Assembly: GCA_963700475.1 (NCBI GenBank)
Contig: CAVOXR010000001.1
Location: 163,088-227,087, forward strand
DNA length: 64,000 bases
Source of the DNA: Prado023 sp963700475
Lineage (GTDB): Bacteria; Actinomycetota; Actinomycetes; S36-B12; CAIYMF01
Direction: 5' to 3'
Position numbers and translations under genes: made by a program. The stretch's first letter is position 1. Each line of letters begins with the position of its first letter. Of the stretch, positions 44,833 through 52,810 are shown piece after piece. The notes under the pieces are model-generated. The model searched no databases. It saw only the letters and a list, made by a program, of their open reading frames with translations, and was not told the DNA's origin.

Positions 44833-46595
44833 ATGAACCCGCCTCCCATGATGTTCTCGATGAGGAGGCTGAGGAACAGGATCACCACGAGGAGCGAGGC
44901 GATGGCCAGCCCCACCCGGCGCAGGCTCCACCGCTGGATGGAGATCAGCTCACGGTGGGGCGCAAGCTCGCGGAACCGGGCGATCACGTCCGTGCCGTCC
45001 TTGCGCTTGCGGGCGGTGAGGAACGACCGCGACTGTGACGGGACGGTGACGCTCCTGGTGGAGGCGAACGCCTCGGCGATGTCATCCGGGGAGAACAGGA
45101 GCAGCGCCCGCTCATACACGTGCTCCGGGCTGGAGCGCAGGGCCAGGATGATCATCATGTTGGCCAGGTCCACCGCCTGGCGCCACGGGGAGGGCCGTAC
45201 CGTGGCGAAGGCGGGGTCGATCAGGACGACGCGGCTGTCTCGCACCATCACGTTGGCCGGCTTGATGTCCCGATGGGCCAGCCCGGCGTCCCACAGCCGA
45301 CGAACGACCAGCAGGGCGTCATCCATCACCTCGTCGGTGAGCTCCGCCTCGCCCATCTCCTGGGCGTTCAACAGGAACTCGGTGACGATGAGGTACTCCC
45401 GCTCCGGGGTGAGCTCGACGAAGCCGTAGGGATCCGGCGAGGGCAGGCCCGCGTCCTTGAGCTTGAGCAGGATGTAGTCCTCGTACTCGACGAGCCGACG
45501 GACCGAGGTGAAGCGGACCTCGTCCTCCAGGGAGCCGTAGAGGACGGTCCGGGCGATCTTGTAGAGGCTGTCGGCGCGCAGGTGGTTCTGCGCATAGAGC
45601 TTGCCGAAGATGGTGCGAGGTGGGTCGCCGGCGACCTCGATCTTCAGCGGCGTGGAGCCCCCGGAGCCGGCGAGGCCGAAGGGCTCGACGGACAGGACCT
45701 CGATGCCCATCTGCTCCTCCAGGGCACGTCGGATCGCCTCGCCACGGCGTCCGGTCACATCGAGATGGGCGCTGCGACCGCGGTGGAAGGAGACCGGGAA
45801 CACCGACTCGGGGGCGATGATGCGGAACACGATGACGCCGATGACCGGTCCCAGCACGGCGCCGATGACGACGTCCGAGGGGTTGTCCACGCCCAGGTAC
45901 ATGCGGGCCACACCCAGCAGGCTGACCAGCACGCAGGCCCCGATGAACCAGAAGCGGCGCAGCTGGCCCTTGGGGATGAGGCTCAGGCCGATCACGACGA
46001 GGGTGACGGCCAACGCGGCCACGGGGCGGGAGGGATGTGCGTAGCCGGTCCAGTCCCCGATGATCTCCACGAAGGGCCGGGGTCGGTGCACCGCTTGGGC
46101 GACGGCGCTGACGACCATGCCCTCGATCATGAACGCGATCAGCACGCCGGCCAGGATCCGCCATTTCCGGTAGACCAGCAGCACGATGATGGCGGCCCAT
46201 CGCATTGGCCGGATGAACCACGCCGACCCGAGGGCGTGCAGCCCGAGCATGACGGTGGTCAGGGTCGGCGCGCGGAGGTCGACCAACCAGGTCAGGAGCC
46301 GGTTGTCGCTCCTCCCCCACCAGTCGCCGGTGCCGGGGACGGCGAAGAGCAACGTCCAGATCAGGACGCTGACCAACCCGGCAGCCAGCCAGATCCTCCC
46401 GCTGGTGCCGAGCTCGCGGGGGAGGGGCGGCTTGTCACCGGAGGGACGGCGCCGACGTCCTGACAGCTTGATCCCCGCGACCCGCATCGTCCGCCGGCAC
46501 CCGACCTCGCCGAGCGCGGATTCGTAGGGACCGGTCGCGACGCGGGCCAGTGCAGGGGGCACTGGCTGTCGCTGACCGGGAGCAGAGCTCCCCAT
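44829..46595 (-). CDS. PAP2-like membrane domain fused to a kinase-like domain
   Basis: The 588-residue protein has PAP2-type helices at about residues 68-262 with HRPRPF (H170) and RMYLGVDNPSDVVIGAV (R231), but the PSGH motif is replaced by HPSRP, so phosphatase activity is doubtful. Residues ~280-545 are kinase-like: GKLYAQ with Lys332, HRDIKPANVMV at 441-451, and LIDPAF at 458-463 in place of DFG. A single C-terminal helix near 565-585 ends the chain. The ATG at 46595 follows GTAGGAGGCGG. Its stop overlaps the lipoprotein start. Confidence 0.85.
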   Translation of the reverse strand: MGSSAPGQRQPVPPALARVATGPYESALGEVGCRRTMRVAGIKLSGRRRRPSGDKPPLPRELGTSGRIWLAAGLVSVLIWTLLFAVPGTGDWWGRSDNRLLTWLVDLRAPTLTTVMLGLHALGSAWFIRPMRWAAIIVLLVYRKWRILAGVLIAFMIEGMVVSAVAQAVHRPRPFVEIIGDWTGYAHPSRPVAALAVTLVVIGLSLIPKGQLRRFWFIGACVLVSLLGVARMYLGVDNPSDVVIGAVLGPVIGVIVFRIIAPESVFPVSFHRGRSAHLDVTGRRGEAIRRALEEQMGIEVLSVEPFGLAGSGGSTPLKIEVAGDPPRTIFGKLYAQNHLRADSLYKIARTVLYGSLEDEVRFTSVRRLVEYEDYILLKLKDAGLPSPDPYGFVELTPEREYLIVTEFLLNAQEMGEAELTDEVMDDALLVVRRLWDAGLAHRDIKPANVMVRDSRVVLIDPAFATVRPSPWRQAVDLANMMIILALRSSPEHVYERALLLFSPDDIAEAFASTRSVTVPSQSRSFLTARKRKDGTDVIARFRELAPHRELISIQRWSLRRVGLAIASLLVVILFLSLLIENIMGGGFI

Positions 46596-46766
46596 TCCGC
46601 CTCCTACGATCACTCACCCGGCCTACCTGAGCCGAAGGCCAAGGGCGGGACTGACGATCTCCCTGAATCTGTCATGTTCGGTTGGTGCTGCGCGGCGGGC
46701 CTGGAGCCGGCCGACGACGGAGAAAGAGTTCGAGGACAACTCCCAGCGCCGTCGCCATCGTGCGTG

Positions 46767-47480
46767 TCACGGGGCAGGGCCGCCTCTCACACGGAGCCTG
46801 TGCGCATCCGCCCGTCCCCACCCCGCGGGGGCGCATCCGTGGGGGACTCCGACTGCGAGGTTGAGCAGCGAGCCGATCACCACGCCCACGGCGATGCCGC
46901 CGACGACGTCGAGAGGGTTGTGCGCCCCGAGGTACACCCGGGCGAGGGCCACTCCGAGGGCGATCAGGACGACCGCGGACCCCCATCGCCGCGAGACGTA
47001 GGGCAGCACGAGAAAGGCCACGGCACCGGCGATGATCGCGTGTCCGGATACGAATGCCGGTCCGTACAACGGGACGTCCCGGAATTGCCCGCACGAGGGG
47101 TCCCCGGCGCACACCGACTGGAAGGGTCTTGCCCGGTCGACTGTCTGCTTCACCAGGCCATACTCCACGGCGTACTTGAGCACCGGGAGGACAGCGAGGG
47201 CCAACGCCAGCCGCCAGCGGTGCAGTACGGCGGCAACAACAGCGAACACGAAAGGGACCACGACCACGCCGACCAGCTGCACCGGGTAGCCGATCCACCG
47301 CAGCCAGTCCGGCCACCCGTTGATCAGGTGGAACAGGTGCTGCTCCAGTGCGGGTACGGCACCAGATGACGCCACGATCGCGCACATGAGGTAGACGCCC
47401 AGACCAACCCCGGCCGCGATGAGGTCACCACGACGGCGGATGACCGGCCCCCCGGGTGCCGGCGCCCTACCGGTCGCCAC
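46767..47480 (-). CDS. PAP2-family phosphatase
   Basis: The ~237-residue membrane protein has KQTVDRARPF (KxxxxxxRP), FVSGHAIIAG (VSGH in place of PSGH) and RVYLGAHNPLDVVGG (SRxxxxxHxxxD). The catalytic triad is nearly complete, so a lipid-phosphate phosphatase is plausible. Start choice is weak; GTG at 47480 is used, and the frame is open to 47603. It is the third PAP2-like protein in the cluster. Confidence 0.78.
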   Translation of the reverse strand: MATGRAPAPGGPVIRRRGDLIAAGVGLGVYLMCAIVASSGAVPALEQHLFHLINGWPDWLRWIGYPVQLVGVVVVPFVFAVVAAVLHRWRLALALAVLPVLKYAVEYGLVKQTVDRARPFQSVCAGDPSCGQFRDVPLYGPAFVSGHAIIAGAVAFLVLPYVSRRWGSAVVLIALGVALARVYLGAHNPLDVVGGIAVGVVIGSLLNLAVGVPHGCAPAGWGRADAHRLRVRGGPAP

Positions 47481-47606
47481 GACGCTGCCCGACGCTGGAG
47501 ACCAACCCGACTCGCAGGACAGCGAGATTCGTGCCGACGGGCTGGACGACACATTCGCGGGAAGCGTGCCCCGGGGAACGCGGACACGGCGGGGCACTGG
47601 CACCTA

Positions 47607-47747
47607 CTATCGGGCGGTGTCGGGCATCACTTCGCGGGCAGAGGTGAGCGTTGCAGCTTTCCTCGCCAAACGGCGTCTGCACTGAGTTGGCACCCCCCTG
47701 AACGCCCAAAGCCGACGATCGACCGTGTGGTCGACTCCAATCTTCAT
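47607..47747 (-). CDS. Possible 46-residue ORF with strong ribosome site
   Basis: The ATG at 47747 follows GCAGGAGG with four bases between. The product begins MKIGVDHTVDRRLWAFRGVP and is basic. It may be the start of a truncated gene. It overlaps nothing else that I can support. Confidence 0.3.
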   Translation of the reverse strand: MKIGVDHTVDRRLWAFRGVPTQCRRRLARKAATLTSAREVMPDTAR

Positions 47748-48045
47748 GGGACCTCCTGCATACTCGGCGAATCCCCCGGCGGGACCGCAGGCTCATGCGC
47801 TCGGCCTCTACCCGCGGCCTTCCGTGGCATACCGAGGCTGCGGCTCCAACACTGAACTGAACTCCTGGCTGAGTGCTTCGCTCGCGATCGAGTGGACGCC
47901 CCGGCCTCGGTGGCGGCTCAATGCGTGACGGGAACCCGCACGCCACTGGCATCGTCCGCGCGACCTCTTCCGAATCCCCATGACCGGGTGAGAGTCTGTG
48001 CCACCTCAGGCAGGCAACCGACACAGACAGACGGGAGCACCCCTC
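47748..48045. other. Intergenic, nothing recognised
   Basis: No gene, clear hairpin or regulatory site is visible in these 298 bases, which precede the 48046 lipoprotein gene. Confidence 0.4.
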
Positions 48046-48780
48046 ATGAACAGAGGCAGGACCGCGGGCTGGGCAGCATCAGTGCTCCTGGTGCTCGCCG
48101 GTTGCGGGAGCGGCGAGTCCGGGGCCGACCAGGACCCGACACAGGCGGAACCGACCCCGCAACAGACGCTCGCCCCGACCGAGCTCGCGGTCGCCAACCT
48201 CCTGCTGGCCGACGACGTCCCCCCGGCACCCCCTGGGACGGTCGTGGAGACCACCGGCCCAGTCATGACCAAGGGCGTGATCGGCGAGCCGTCCCGCCAG
48301 GTCATGACCTGCACCCCACTCGAACCTACCGGGGCCGACGATCCCGGCCCTGCCGAGCCGGACGCGACCGGGGCGGCGGCGTCGAGCTCCGTGGTAGGAG
48401 TGGCCCAGCTCGACCAGTACGTCGTGGTCTACACCGATGTCACGGCCGCGCAGCGCGCAGTGGAGCGAGCCCGGGAGCGAGCAGACAACTGCGACCAGGC
48501 GTTCGCGGTCCACTCCCCCGACGCCGCGGCGCAGAGCACCATCACTGCGGCACCGAGCACTGTCGACGGGTTCCGGGTCCACGCGACCTACACCTACGGG
48601 GACTCCGGGACGACGTCCGACGAGACCAGTGCCGTCCTGCGTTCCGGGCCTACCGTGCTCTACCTTCGCGCCAGCGAGACCGGCTCCGGCCAGAACACCG
48701 GCGAGGACGTCGACGGCACCCTTGACCCCACCTGGGCAGACCAGCTGATCGCGACAGCGGCGGCGCACCTCGCCGAGTGA
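48046..48780 (+). CDS. Lipoprotein, possible PknH-like sensor domain
   Basis: The 244-residue protein has the lipobox LAGC after a short signal peptide and an acidic, Thr/Pro-rich linker. The C-terminal ~170 residues (TELAVANLLLADDVPPAPPG to VERARERADNCDQ) loosely resemble the extracellular sensor domains of PknH-type proteins, but this is tentative. The ATG at 48046 follows ACGGGAG. It is convergent with the GlxA-type gene. Confidence 0.65.
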   Translation: MNRGRTAGWAASVLLVLAGCGSGESGADQDPTQAEPTPQQTLAPTELAVANLLLADDVPPAPPGTVVETTGPVMTKGVIGEPSRQVMTCTPLEPTGADDPGPAEPDATGAAASSSVVGVAQLDQYVVVYTDVTAAQRAVERARERADNCDQAFAVHSPDAAAQSTITAAPSTVDGFRVHATYTYGDSGTTSDETSAVLRSGPTVLYLRASETGSGQNTGEDVDGTLDPTWADQLIATAAAHLAE

Positions 48781-48882
48781 CGGCACGCCGAGGACCGCTC
48801 GGCCGGACGCGGCCCTGCCTGATCTGCACGGAAGTGCGGTGCGTCGCGGTTGGGCACAGCCTGACCAGCTGCGACGCTCGGG

Positions 48883-49941
48883 TCAGTGCGCCGGGGGCGG
48901 TGGGGCGAAGGCGCGGCGGTAGTTGGTGGGGGTCGTGCCGCGGATGCGGACGAAGTGCTGGCGCAGGACCGCGGCTGACCCGAACCCGCACGTCTGGGCG
49001 ACCTGCTCCACGCTCAGGCCGCCACGCTCGAGCAGGGTGTCTGCCATCGCCACGCGCTGGCGGACGAGCCATTGGTGGGGGGTGGTACCCGTCTCGTCGC
49101 GGAACCGCCGCGCGAACGTCCGGTCGCTCATCCGCGCCCTGCGCGCCAGCCTGGCCACGTCCAGGGGTTCGCCGAGGTGGGACAGTGCCCAGTCGAGTAC
49201 CGGGGCCAGGGAGTCGGCGGTCACAGGGCGCACCGGAGTCGCGACGAACTGTGCTTGGCCCCCGTCGCGCTGGGGCGGCACGACCATTCGCCGGGCAACG
49301 GCCACAGCGGCCTGGGACCCGAATGCCGCCCGGATCAGGTAGAGGCTGCCGTCGATCCCGGCGGCCGTACCAGCGCACGTCAGGATCGGGCCGTCGTGCA
49401 CGTAGAGCACGTCGGGGATCAGCTCGACATCGGGGTACCTGGTGCGCATCAGGTCGGTGTACTTCCAGTGGGTGGTCGCCCGCCGTCCACGCAGGAGTCC
49501 TGCCTCAGCCAGGACGAAGGCCCCGCTGCACAGGCTCATCACCGTGGCACCACGCTCGACGCCGTCGTGCAGGGCGCGGGCAAGCTCGGGGCTGACTCGG
49601 TAGTCGAGCCCGAACGCGGGGACCACGATCAGCTCGGCGTCGGCCAGGGCGGCCAGGCCGTGGTGCGCTGTGATGTCGAACCCAGCCGAAGCCCGAACAG
49701 GCCCGGGAACCGGCGAGGCGACCATGAAGTCGAACTCGAGCCCCGCATCGGTCCGGTCCAGGCCGAACACTTCGCAGGGGATCGCGAACTCGAAGGCCGA
49801 CACACCGTGGTCCACGAGCACCACCACCCGCCGGAATGGGTCGACCACGGGCGGGGACGGGGCCGGGCGATCGGCACCGCCGGTCGTCCCCCCTGCCACA
49901 GCCTGCCTCACGGGTCCCTTCATATGGTCATGATGGACCAT
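48883..49941 (-). CDS. GlxA-family regulator (DJ-1/PfpI-like + AraC HTH)
   Basis: The N-terminal half is a DJ-1/PfpI-like domain (VVVLVDHGVSAFEFAIPCEV; elbow Cys in VMSLCSGAFVLAEA), and the C-terminus is a double AraC HTH (LDVARLARRARMSDRTFARR and LSVEQVAQTCGFGSAAVLRQ). GlxA-type regulators often control amidase, amine or stress genes. The ATG at 49941 is preferred; 49923 is possible. It is divergent from the small membrane peptide gene at 50003. Confidence 0.88.
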   Translation of the reverse strand: MVHHDHMKGPVRQAVAGGTTGGADRPAPSPPVVDPFRRVVVLVDHGVSAFEFAIPCEVFGLDRTDAGLEFDFMVASPVPGPVRASAGFDITAHHGLAALADAELIVVPAFGLDYRVSPELARALHDGVERGATVMSLCSGAFVLAEAGLLRGRRATTHWKYTDLMRTRYPDVELIPDVLYVHDGPILTCAGTAAGIDGSLYLIRAAFGSQAAVAVARRMVVPPQRDGGQAQFVATPVRPVTADSLAPVLDWALSHLGEPLDVARLARRARMSDRTFARRFRDETGTTPHQWLVRQRVAMADTLLERGGLSVEQVAQTCGFGSAAVLRQHFVRIRGTTPTNYRRAFAPPPPAH

Positions 49942-50002
49942 TGGCAGGAATCTGTCTATACATGTCAGATCAGCCACTGGTGGCGGGATTCGGAGGGAGC
50001 AG

Positions 50003-50140
50003 ATGATTACTGCCATGGAAACCATCCTGATCCTGACACTCCTGGTCCTCCTGGCACTCCTCGCCCCGATCCTGGGCACCGACTCGCGTGGCCTGCATGA
50101 CCCGCTGGACGCCCAGGAGCCACGCTCCGGGCTGTTCTGA
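50003..50140 (+). CDS. Small single-helix membrane protein (45 residues)
   Basis: The ORF has GGAGGGAGCAG upstream and begins MITAMETILILTLLVLLALL, a single membrane helix, followed by a short polar tail (GTDSRGLHDPLDAQEPR). It is a credible small membrane protein. Its stop lies inside the 32-base hairpin repeat copy 2, so that repeat may be its terminator. Confidence 0.55.
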   Translation: MITAMETILILTLLVLLALLAPILGTDSRGLHDPLDAQEPRSGLF

Positions 50141-50155
50141 TCCACAGCGCGGAGC
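50124..50155 (+). repeat. 32-base hairpin repeat, copy 2
   Basis: Identical to 41999-42030. Here the small ORF stop (50138-50140) falls within it. The GCTCCG/CGGAGC stem could act as a terminator or mark a mobile element. Confidence 0.7.
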
Positions 50156-50227
50156 AGCCGAAAGTGGGGCTTGGAGCCCGGGCACCCAGTTCGACCAGGT
50201 GACCACCCACTACGCGCACCCGGCGAT

Positions 50228-50279
50228 GGTGGGAGGGATCACCACGCACATCCCTGGTGCAGGCGGCCTCCGCAGAGCG
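50228..50279 (+). repeat. ~50-base imperfect repeat, copy 1
   Basis: This segment is about 85-90% identical by eye to 52575-52627, sharing GGGATCACCACGCA, ATCCCTGGTGCA and CGCAGAGC. It lies upstream of the PGRP amidase gene. It may be a fragment of the 52573 ORF region. Confidence 0.5.
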
Positions 50280-50390
50280 GGGGTACGGGCGAGGCACCCG
50301 GCGGGCGTACTGTGTGAGCGTTTGGGGGTCGCGGGGGGTTCTGGTCTTCGCTCGTCGATTCCTTCGTTTCTGACGAGGGTGGTTGATCGT

Positions 50391-51986
50391 ATGAACATTC
50401 TTCGTAACCGTGCGCTCGCGATCTGCGTGGTGGTTGCCGCCGGTGTCGCGGGGGTCGTCCCGGCAATGTCCGCGGGCGCGTCGCCGGTCCCGGCGTCGGT
50501 GTCGGATGTCCTGTCCAGTGGTGTCCGCTCCGCGCAGCTGGCAACAGTCGTCGAGTTGACCGACGCGCACGGCGAACGGTCCTCGGCCGCTGTTGAGGGC
50601 TTGCAGGGCACGGCCCCCGGGCGTGACCGGGGGCGGCTGCCCACGCCGGGCGGGCCGGCGGACGCCCCAGGAAGGACCGCGGTGCTCAGCGGGCCGATCG
50701 TGACCGGGACGTTCCGGGTCGCGGGTCTCACCTGGGACCGAGACGCGGAACTCGCACCTGGGAGCGAGATCCACATGCGGGTTCGGGAGAACGGCGTGTG
50801 GTCGGCCTGGCTTTCCACCCCGGACGAGCGGGCCTCGGACAGCCGCGGACGCCACGGCACCGCCCCGTTCGTGACCGGCGGCGCCGACGCGGTGCAGGTT
50901 CACATCTCGGGCAACCCTGCCGACCTGCCCACGGGCCTGGATCTGGATGTCATCCAGGGGGGCACCGGGGCCAACCTGCCCGGCAGCACATCAGTGTCGC
51001 AGGTGGCGCGGGCGGTGTTCGTTCAGCCTGCGATCGCCCGCCAAGCTGCTGTGGTGACCTCGGCTGCTTCGACGGTGGTGCCGCAGCCCGCGATCGTTGA
51101 CCGGGCCGGGTGGGGTGCCGACGAGTCGCTGCGCGATGGCTGGGTGGCCACCACGGCAGAGTTGCGTGCGGCGGTGGTCCACCACACGGCGGGCACCAAC
51201 TCATACACCCAAGCCCAGTCACCCCAGATCGTGCGGGACATCTACTACTACCACGCGATCACGAACGGCTGGGGTGACCTCGGCTACAACTTCCTGGTCG
51301 ACAAGTACGGGACCGTGTTCGAGGGCCGGTACGGGTCAATTGCAGCGCCGGACGGGACGATGCGGGTCGGGGCACACGCACAGGGATACAACACCTACTC
51401 GATGGCCATCTCGGCGATGGGCGACTACTCCAGCATCTCCGCGGAGCAGTTGATCCTGGACCGCATGCGCGACGTGATCGCGTGGCGGTTCGCCAGCACC
51501 CCGACCCTCGACATGACGACCCAAGCGCTGTTCCCCGCCAACGCCTACCACTCGACGGACCGGTACCTTCCCCGGATCTTCGGGCACCGCGACGTCCTGG
51601 CCACGGTCTGCCCGGGCAACGACATCGAGGGCCGTATCCCGGCGCTGATCACCGCGGTGAACACGGCCATGGGCGGCGCACCGCTGCCGGCGCCCAACAC
51701 AGCGCCCGTGGCCAACGCCGGGGCGGACAGGACCGTGAGGGTCGGATCAACGGTCACCCTCACGGGGACGGGCACCGACACCGACCCGCTGACCTACAGG
51801 TGGACGCAGACCGGCGGTTCCCCGGCGGTGACGCTGACCAACTCCGGGACCCCCGCCACGTCGTTCACAGCACCCCCCGTACCGTCGGGGAAGAAATCCA
51901 TCTCGTTGACGTTCACGTTGACGGTCACCGACACCAATGAGGCGACCGGGACCGACACCGTCGTGGTGAAGGTGGTCAAGAGGTAG
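50391..51986 (+). CDS. Secreted PGRP-type N-acetylmuramoyl-L-alanine amidase
   Basis: The 531-residue protein has a signal peptide (NRALAICVVVAAGVAGVVPA), a beta-rich N-terminal region (GPIVTGTFRVAGLTWDRDAE), a PGRP/amidase_2 domain with zinc ligands in AVVHHTAGTNSYT (His) and GHRDVLATVCPGN (His, Cys), and a C-terminal PKD/cadherin-like beta domain (NTAPVANAGADRTVRVGSTV). It cuts the amide bond between muramic acid and L-Ala in peptidoglycan. The ATG at 50391 is preceded by GAGGGTGG. The long upstream stretch may carry its promoter. Confidence 0.88.
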   Translation: MNILRNRALAICVVVAAGVAGVVPAMSAGASPVPASVSDVLSSGVRSAQLATVVELTDAHGERSSAAVEGLQGTAPGRDRGRLPTPGGPADAPGRTAVLSGPIVTGTFRVAGLTWDRDAELAPGSEIHMRVRENGVWSAWLSTPDERASDSRGRHGTAPFVTGGADAVQVHISGNPADLPTGLDLDVIQGGTGANLPGSTSVSQVARAVFVQPAIARQAAVVTSAASTVVPQPAIVDRAGWGADESLRDGWVATTAELRAAVVHHTAGTNSYTQAQSPQIVRDIYYYHAITNGWGDLGYNFLVDKYGTVFEGRYGSIAAPDGTMRVGAHAQGYNTYSMAISAMGDYSSISAEQLILDRMRDVIAWRFASTPTLDMTTQALFPANAYHSTDRYLPRIFGHRDVLATVCPGNDIEGRIPALITAVNTAMGGAPLPAPNTAPVANAGADRTVRVGSTVTLTGTGTDTDPLTYRWTQTGGSPAVTLTNSGTPATSFTAPPVPSGKKSISLTFTLTVTDTNEATGTDTVVVKVVKR

Positions 51987-52001
51987 GCCCCGAACCGGGG
52001 C
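51987..52001 (+). terminator. Hairpin after the amidase stop
   Basis: The 6-bp stem GCCCCG/CGGGGC with loop AAC begins right after the TAG. No T-tract follows. Confidence 0.5.
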
Positions 52002-52374
52002 ACGAGAGCTACCGGTCGAGTCGCACCGACGACAGCGGTGGCCCGACTGACCGATCGCGCGTGTGAGGTGCTGACCCCGGTTGGCCCACAGGATGACGAA
52101 GCTCCGCGATCTTCCTCCGCGGGTCCGTCGGGTGGGTCATTCGTTGGCGTTCGGCCCTTGTGGCAGGTTGGCCCCGTCGTCTGCCGGCTCGGGCACATCA
52201 TCCGATGGTCTGCCCTCGACGATGACCGTGGAACCGGCCGACCGCGTGTGCTCGTCCTCGAGGCCGTCTGGCCTCGCGGCCCGCCCCGGTGTGCCGGATT
52301 GAGGAGTGCTGCTCACCCACGACATCGGACAGGTCACCGCGAACAGGTCTATCGTGGAAACGCGGGAGGAGGCG
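51987..52374. other. Intergenic; hairpin at the 5' end, no other gene
   Basis: A GCCCCG-AAC-CGGGGC hairpin at 51987-52001 directly follows the amidase stop and is a likely terminator. No further gene is supported in these 388 bases. Confidence 0.5.
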
Positions 52375-52515
52375 ATGATGAGACCAGATGACCACGACGG
52401 ATCTGTGGGCTCCGATGAGCTAGCCGACGAGGTCTGGGAGGACGAATCCCCCGCGGCCGCCCCGGGGAAGCCCCCCGAGGCCGATGCCGGCACCGAAACC
52501 CCAGAACACTCCTGA
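52375..52515 (+). CDS. Small acidic protein (46 residues)
   Basis: The ATG at 52375 follows the strong site GGGAGGAGGCG. The product is very acidic (MRPDDHDGSVGSDELADEVW) and Pro-rich at the end. I do not recognise the family. It may be stress-related. Confidence 0.55.
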   Translation: MMRPDDHDGSVGSDELADEVWEDESPAAAPGKPPEADAGTETPEHS

Positions 52516-52572
52516 CACCTTCTCGGAACTCCGGCCCTGGATACAGCTGGGCAGGTCTATCGCCCCGACCTC

Positions 52573-52752
52573 ATGTGGGAGGTGATCACCACGCATATCC
52601 CTGGTGCACACGGCCTGCGCAGAGCATGGCGCGAGGTCTCGTACTGGATTCAGCTCGCGCTGCTCAGCGTCCTGGGGCCAGCGCAGTTGGACGATGAGCA
52701 CGATCCGATCGAGCAGCTCAAACGCGCCCACCACCGCCCGCCCAGCCGCTGA
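52573..52752 (+). CDS. Small 59-residue protein
   Basis: The ORF reads MWEVITTHIPGAHGLRRAWR, has a hydrophobic stretch in the middle (SYWIQLALLSVLGPAQLD) and a basic end. No ribosome site is evident. It contains copy 2 of the ~50-base repeat. Without a database search its reality is open. Confidence 0.35.
   Translation: MWEVITTHIPGAHGLRRAWREVSYWIQLALLSVLGPAQLDDEHDPIEQLKRAHHRPPSR
52575..52627 (+). repeat. ~50-base imperfect repeat, copy 2
   Basis: This corresponds to 50228-50279 and overlaps the start of the 59-residue ORF. Confidence 0.5.
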
Positions 52753-52810
52753 CCAGTGGGCCGCATGGCCCACCACCGCTGCCAACCGTGTCCGGGCCCC
52801 GGCCAACCCG

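Noticed and set aside
45120..46463. Plus-strand 447-residue ORF opposite the kinase-PAP2 gene
   Set aside because: Asp/Gly/His-rich antisense frame; the minus strand has the HRDIKPAN kinase motif.
52137..52316. Possible minus-strand 59-residue acidic ORF
   Set aside because: No ribosome site before its GTG and no recognisable content; kept as uncertain rather than listed.
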